A DNA stretch of 64,000 bases from Paenibacillus endophyticus (GTDB taxonomy: Bacteria; Bacillota; Bacilli; Paenibacillales; Paenibacillaceae): assembly GCF_014192395.1 (NCBI RefSeq), contig NZ_JACHXW010000004.1:373277-437276 (forward strand), read 5' to 3'. The notes below the pieces were generated by a model. The model was not told the origin of the DNA. It did no database searches and was given only the letters and a program-made list of their open reading frames with translations. The position numbers and the translations under genes were made by a program. Position 1 is the first letter of the stretch. Each line of letters opens with the position of its first letter. This document shows, piece after piece, positions 61,313 through 64,000 of this stretch.

Positions 61313-61371
61313 TTTAGTTGCTCCGTCTCATTTTTATTTTTGTATTTCTGGACAAATGGCCTGCATCATGT

Positions 61372-61695
61372 TTATATGTTGTCGAAAAAATCTGTATTTT
61401 TTAAAAATACACTTTCTTGTTTGTAAACTATTGGTCCCTCAAGTTCAGAGATCCGTTTGACTTCAATCCATTCAGGATCATTGCGGAAACGATCATAATT
61501 CAAGTTTCGCGTCTGCATATCGGCATGCTCAACGAGATAGTAAAGACGGTTGTTTGCTTCATCCGCATCTTCCCAAAAACGCAGCACCTTCATGCCGTGA
61601 TTCATAAATAATGGAATAACATGGTCTTTGAATCTATCTTGAATAGCCTTCATTTTACCTGAATGAACATCATATATTCGCAGCTCGTATAACAT
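61372..61695 (-). CDS. NIPSNAP family protein
   Basis: 107 residues with the ferredoxin-like dimeric alpha-beta barrel pattern MLYELRIYDVHSGKMKAIQD, FWEDADEANNRLYYLVEHAD and FRNDPEWIEVKR. NIPSNAP proteins of bacteria are small and of unclear function; they resemble monooxygenases that act on quinones. ATG at 61695 follows AAGGAGG. First gene of the operon, behind a leader of about 320 bases that holds one TetR-type operator. Confidence 0.87.
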   Translation of the reverse strand: MLYELRIYDVHSGKMKAIQDRFKDHVIPLFMNHGMKVLRFWEDADEANNRLYYLVEHADMQTRNLNYDRFRNDPEWIEVKRISELEGPIVYKQESVFLKNTDFFDNI

Positions 61696-61824
61696 CTGTT
61701 GCCACCTCCTTTAAGCCATTCAGTTTCAGTTCTAATTCTAAGAAAAATTGCTGCTTACTTCCATCATTTGAAACGACTAATGGCAACCTTATCGCCTGAA
61801 AATTGAGCTCTAAACTATTGTTTA

Positions 61825-61844
61825 TCTACCTATCAAAAGATAGA
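61825..61844. promoter_or_regulatory. TetR operator copy 1, in the operon leader
   Basis: TCTACCTATCAAAAGATAGA: arms TCTACCT and AGATAGA around six bases. Lies 130 bases before the NIPSNAP start. No promoter hexamers accompany this copy, so it may act as a roadblock or looping site. Confidence 0.7.
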
Positions 61845-61966
61845 ATAGGCTGTTTGAAAATGCAGTCTCCCTCTTTAAATAATAATGAAACTGACCATTC
61901 CACCGCTTTTACACGTTAAACCTATAACATAATGCCATAACCGGTAAATGGCTAAGCAATCGAAAA

Positions 61967-62014
61967 CTAAGAAGTGTCTAAAATAAATATTCGCTTTGTT
62001 TTGATTTTGTTCAT
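61967..62014 (-). other. 15-codon micro-ORF, degenerate copy of the TetR gene start
   Basis: An ATG six bases after the -10 of the operon promoter opens a 15-codon frame (MNKIKTKRIFILDTS) ending in TAG. It lines up with the TetR start (MNKNKNTAEQILDTA), and the DNA upstream, including both promoter hexamers and operator, also aligns. I read it as a decayed duplication of the regulator's promoter and 5' end. Confidence 0.5.
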
Positions 62015-62020
62015 GTTTGT

Positions 62021-62049
62021 ATTCTACCTTTTAGTAGATAGAGTGTCAA
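62021..62049 (-). promoter_or_regulatory. Sigma-A promoter of the redox operon with TetR operator copy 2
   Basis: On the minus strand TTGACA (62044-62049), 17 bases, TAGAAT (62021-62026). The operator (62023-62042, arms TCTACCT/AGATAGA on the plus strand) fills the spacer and part of the -10, so a bound repressor would exclude RNA polymerase. Confidence 0.8.
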
Positions 62050-62076
62050 CCCATAATTCTTTTTTTCATAGCCCCA

Positions 62077-62105
62077 ATTCTACCTATAAGAAGATAGAAT
62101 ATAAA
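62077..62105 (-). promoter_or_regulatory. Second, weaker promoter with TetR operator copy 3
   Basis: On the minus strand TTTATA (62100-62105), 17 bases, TAGAAT (62077-62082); the operator is at 62079-62098. It lies 56 bases upstream of the stronger promoter and just after the TetR gene end. Confidence 0.6.
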
Positions 62106-62109
62106 TGTA

Positions 62110-62142
62110 AATATCCGCCTGCTTTACGTTAAAGCGGATATT
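62110..62142 (-). terminator. Hairpin over the 3' end of the TetR gene, probable terminator
   Basis: ATATCCGC and GCGGATAT pair with an inner TTTA/TAAA pairing, followed by TTTACATTTAT on the minus strand. The TetR stop codon is inside the loop. The T tract is broken, so efficiency may be partial. Confidence 0.5.
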
Positions 62143-62693
62143 AAACCATTGGCAATCATATCAAATCGATTTAAATCGCGAAAACTTCTTGCAAGTAATT
62201 GCGCGCCTTGAAGCGATGCAAGAAACTGATGAGCGAGCACATTCGAATCACCTTTAAAGCTGAGCTGCCCTTCACGGCGGCCCTGTTCCAAGACTCGTTC
62301 CAACCATGTCAGATTCGCAGTGAATAACTCTGCGATCCCTTCTCTGGTTTGGTTAGACAAAGTAGCGAGGTCAGTAGAAAGCATGACACCCATACAAAGA
62401 CAATAATCTTGAACAGGTCCACCGTACAATGAAATGAATTTTCGCAATTTTTCTAAATTGTTCTCCGTTACGCTATCAATTTCAGCTATTCCGGAAATGA
62501 AATTTTTGTAATACCTCGCAATCAGCGCATTCCCTAGATCCTCCTTGTTAGGGAAATAATAATGAATGCTAGCCGTACGTATACCTACTTTTTCTGCAAT
62601 GTGTGCATAACTGAATCCATTAAATCCAAATTCCTGTACGATCGACTGGGCTGTGTCCAATATCTGTTCTGCAGTATTTTTGTTTTTGTTCAT
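62124..62693 (-). CDS. TetR family repressor of the redox operon
   Basis: 189 residues: helix-turn-helix FGFNGFSYAHIAEKVGIRTASIHYYFPNKEDLGNAL (about 22-57) and a TetR_C domain with CLCMGVMLSTDLATL, where two Cys (CLC) could sense electrophiles. It resembles AcuR/NemR-like regulators. No Shine-Dalgarno sequence precedes the ATG, and the -10 of its own promoter ends seven bases before it, so the mRNA is predicted leaderless. It lies upstream of the operon in the same direction and shares its operator with that operon. Confidence 0.88.
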   Translation of the reverse strand: MNKNKNTAEQILDTAQSIVQEFGFNGFSYAHIAEKVGIRTASIHYYFPNKEDLGNALIARYYKNFISGIAEIDSVTENNLEKLRKFISLYGGPVQDYCLCMGVMLSTDLATLSNQTREGIAELFTANLTWLERVLEQGRREGQLSFKGDSNVLAHQFLASLQGAQLLARSFRDLNRFDMIANGLISALT

Positions 62694-62699
62694 GAAGCA

Positions 62700-62728
62700 A
62701 TTCTACCTTTCAATAGATAACCTGTCAA
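62700..62728 (-). promoter_or_regulatory. Promoter of the TetR gene with operator copy 4
   Basis: On the minus strand TTGACA (62723-62728), 17 bases, TAGAAT (62700-62705), with the operator at 62702-62721 (one arm imperfect: AGATAAC). The predicted transcript start coincides with the A of the ATG at 62693. Confidence 0.78.
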
Positions 62729-62760
62729 CATGCAGGCAAATGGCAATCCGCAGACTAGAC

Positions 62761-63033
62761 TCATTCTTTAAGATAGGGCGTAATCCCTCTTGAATATAGG
62801 TTCTCCACTAACTTGAAAAATTCTTCTGAAGATAAATCCTTTTGACGCTGGAGCCACAGACGAAATAAAGAAAGGGAAGTTGTCAGGTAAAACTCAATGA
62901 AGTATGGCGTTAAGGAATGGTCTTGCGGAACGCTTAATTCTAATTGATCCAAAGTGAATTCTTTTTTTAGGCGTTTTAAAAAACGGGCACTTCCATAATC
63001 ACCTAAGAGGGCATTAAGAACCAGGAGATCGGA
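62761..63033 (-). pseudogene. 3' fragment of a TetR regulator gene cut by an IS3 element
   Basis: An open frame ending at 62761 encodes only the C-terminal ligand domain of a TetR_C_7/8-type regulator (LLVLNALLGDYGSARFLKRL ... PYFIEFYLTTSLSLFRLWLQ ... EEFFKLVENLYSRGITPYL). The DNA-binding half is absent. Going upstream, similarity stops and a stop codon appears at 63034-63036 where the insertion sequence end begins. Confidence 0.7.
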
Positions 63034-63773
63034 TTAACCCCCGAAAATTGGACACATACTCACCCTTACTTGCCTAGACTCCGTTTTTCAATTTATACAC
63101 GTACTTCTTTAATGGGAATTGGTGTAATCCGGTTTTTTGCATGAAACTCAGTTGGCGAAAGATCACGAATGCTTGAGTGAATGCGCCGTTCATTGTAAAA
63201 AAGAATGAATTCACTTACGGCTTCATAGGCCTCCGCATAGGTCTGGAAGTCATATCGCGCTAAACATTCGTCTTGTAACAAGCGATGAAATGACTCAATA
63301 TGAGCGTTCATATTCGGTGTCCGCGGTGGAATTCGTTCATGCTCTATCCCAAAGGTTTCACATGCCTTTTCAAAGATATGAGAAATAAACTGGGGGCCGT
63401 TGTCGGATCGGATGACCGGCTTTTCTACAGCTTCAAACAGCTGGCGCTTTAACAACGCAGCTTGCAGAGTACGAACCACATCTTTGGCTTCACAACGTAA
63501 ACCAATATGAAAAGCCACCACCGATCGATCATAGACGTCTAAGCAGGATTGGATATAAAAGAAGCGATCTTCTCCAGTGATATAACCATACTTAATATCG
63601 GTTTCAAAGAGCTGATTCGAGTCCGTGATGATCCGATTTCGTGCGAGTTTCCTCGGATACTTCGTTTGGATTTTTCGCTGTGGACGCAAAATATTCAATT
63701 CATGGCATAGGCGATAGACCTTTTTCTTATTGATCACTAAATCATGGTCTCGACGAAGGATTACCGTTAGCAT
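63034..63773 (-). mobile_element. IS3-family element remnant (IS150-type)
   Basis: The right part of an IS3 element: terminal segment around TGTCCAATTTTCGGGGGTTA (63034-63053 on the minus strand), spacer and the main part of OrfB. The left part with OrfA is missing, because an IS110 element begins at about 63774. The exact left terminus and target duplication cannot be fixed within the window. Confidence 0.75.
63093..63773 (-). pseudogene. IS3-family transposase OrfB, N-terminally truncated
   Basis: 226 codons with the complete DDE catalytic core: Asp about 59 (LFETDIKYG), Asp about 124 (VIRSDNGPQF) and Glu about 160 (NAHIESFHRLL), giving the DD-35-E spacing of the family, plus the C-terminal FILFYNERRIHSSIRDLSP. 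The frame begins at MLTVILRRDHDL, which in intact proteins follows a Gly-Tyr-Arg motif and about 50 further residues. A stop codon and IS110 sequence lie directly upstream, so the protein cannot be made whole. Confidence 0.82.
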
Positions 63774-63777
63774 TCCT

Positions 63778-63883
63778 GTAGAGCGTTAAATTTCCGCTTT
63801 GCAAAAAAACGAGCGCCTCGGTACGATGGAAGTACGAAACGGGTCATAGCCCTAAAATTCCATCATCCAGGAGGACGCTCTAC
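63778..63883 (+). ncRNA. IS110 leader, candidate bridge RNA or regulatory RNA region
   Basis: Noncoding leader bounded by the exact 9-bp inverted repeat GTAGAGCGT (63778-63786) and ACGCTCTAC (63875-63883). The right arm directly follows the transposase ribosome binding site AGGAGG. IS110-group elements are known to encode bridge RNAs in the 5' noncoding end; this segment is shorter than described examples, so the role is inference. Confidence 0.35.
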
Positions 63884-63884
63884 T

Positions 63885-64000
63885 ATGAAGTTTAAATCGC
63901 AAGCGAGACAAAATCAACTCATTGAAAAAATTACTGCTCAGCATCTCGTCGTTGGGATTGACATCGCCCAGCAAACGCATGTCGCACGTGCGGTTAACTT
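63885..64000 (+). CDS. IS110-family transposase (DEDD), 5' part
   Basis: The ATG at 63885 has CCAGGAGGACG upstream. The 38 visible codons end with HLVVGIDIAQQTHVARAVN, the first RuvC-like motif of IS110 transposases with the first catalytic Asp in GIDIA. The gene runs off the window end. It appears intact so far. Confidence 0.85.
   Translation, partial: MKFKSQARQNQLIEKITAQHLVVGIDIAQQTHVARAVN

Larger units (their letters stand above)
63774..64000 (+). mobile_element. 5' end of an IS110-family element inserted in the IS3 element
   Basis: The IS3 frame is interrupted at 63773/63774 and is followed by about 110 noncoding bases and the start of an IS110-type transposase. Elements of this family lack terminal inverted repeats, so the exact border is inferred from where IS3 coding similarity stops. 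The element continues past the window. Confidence 0.7.

Noticed and set aside
1..64000. CRISPR arrays, tRNA, rRNA, T-box or other classical riboswitch
   Set aside because: No regularly spaced direct repeats, cloverleaf-like sequence or recognisable aptamer core was found on reading the intergenic regions.

Overview
The window looks like a chromosomal segment of an endospore-forming Bacillota of the Paenibacillus type. The reasons are two separate GerA-type spore germinant receptor loci, an exosporium-like collagen-repeat protein, strong AGGAGG ribosome binding sites with some GTG/TTG starts, a LplA/YtcQ-type sugar importer coupled to a YesM/YesN two-component system, and U-tailed hairpin terminators after most transcription units. 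No rRNA, tRNA, CRISPR array or phage module was seen.

Layout. 1-8.3 kb: a minus-strand carbohydrate operon (solute-binding lipoprotein, two permeases, YesM-like kinase, YesN-like regulator, GH88 unsaturated glucuronyl hydrolase, and the start of a further gene). 8.5-15.9 kb: two export systems, a heterodimeric ABC exporter under a MarR regulator and an MMPL/RND exporter under a TetR regulator, each with palindromic candidate operators. 16-24.5 kb: a secreted YjgB-like protein, an OmpR/EnvZ-type pair, unknown exported or anchored proteins, an FAD amine oxidase, the collagen-like protein with a sigma-K-like promoter, and a PIN-domain toxin/antitoxin-like pair. 24.7-29.9 kb: ketopantoate-reductase-like gene with TetR, DUF6526 and DUF817 membrane proteins, nitronate monooxygenase with HxlR. 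30-33.7 kb: gerA-type operon in the order A-C-B. 34-43.7 kb: SDR, HAD phosphatase, AhpD-like/Rrf2 pair, GH43, arylamine N-acetyltransferase, a DUF3221 lipoprotein, a permease, and an MhqO/MhqD-like dioxygenase/esterase pair. 43.7-45.4 kb: a decay zone with remnants of DoxX, an AraC regulator and a haloalkane dehalogenase. 45.5-48.5 kb: a GHL6-type glycosidase divergent from its AraC regulator. 48.7-52.5 kb: siderophore-iron genes (FhuF-like reductase, binding lipoprotein, Btr-like AraC-binding-protein fusion) without a permease. 52.7-53.8 kb: nitroreductase and MerR around a classical 19-bp-spacer MerR promoter. 54.1-58.2 kb: a second germinant receptor whose B subunit gene is convergent to the A-C-D genes. 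58.3-62.7 kb: MarR, then a five-gene redox/electrophile operon (NIPSNAP, quinone reductase, FrnE-type DsbA, SDR, tautomerase) controlled by a TetR regulator with four copies of one operator. 62.7-64 kb: a TetR gene truncated at an IS3 element, itself interrupted by an IS110 element that runs off the end.

The most notable signals are the four-copy TetR operator placed in the spacers of sigma-A promoters with a predicted leaderless regulator mRNA, the split germinant-receptor locus, the MerR promoter, the siderophore-binding lipoprotein and AraC fusion that are recognisable paralogues, the atypical PIN protein, and the nested insertion sequences with a structured IS110 leader. I saw no system that I would call wholly undescribed.
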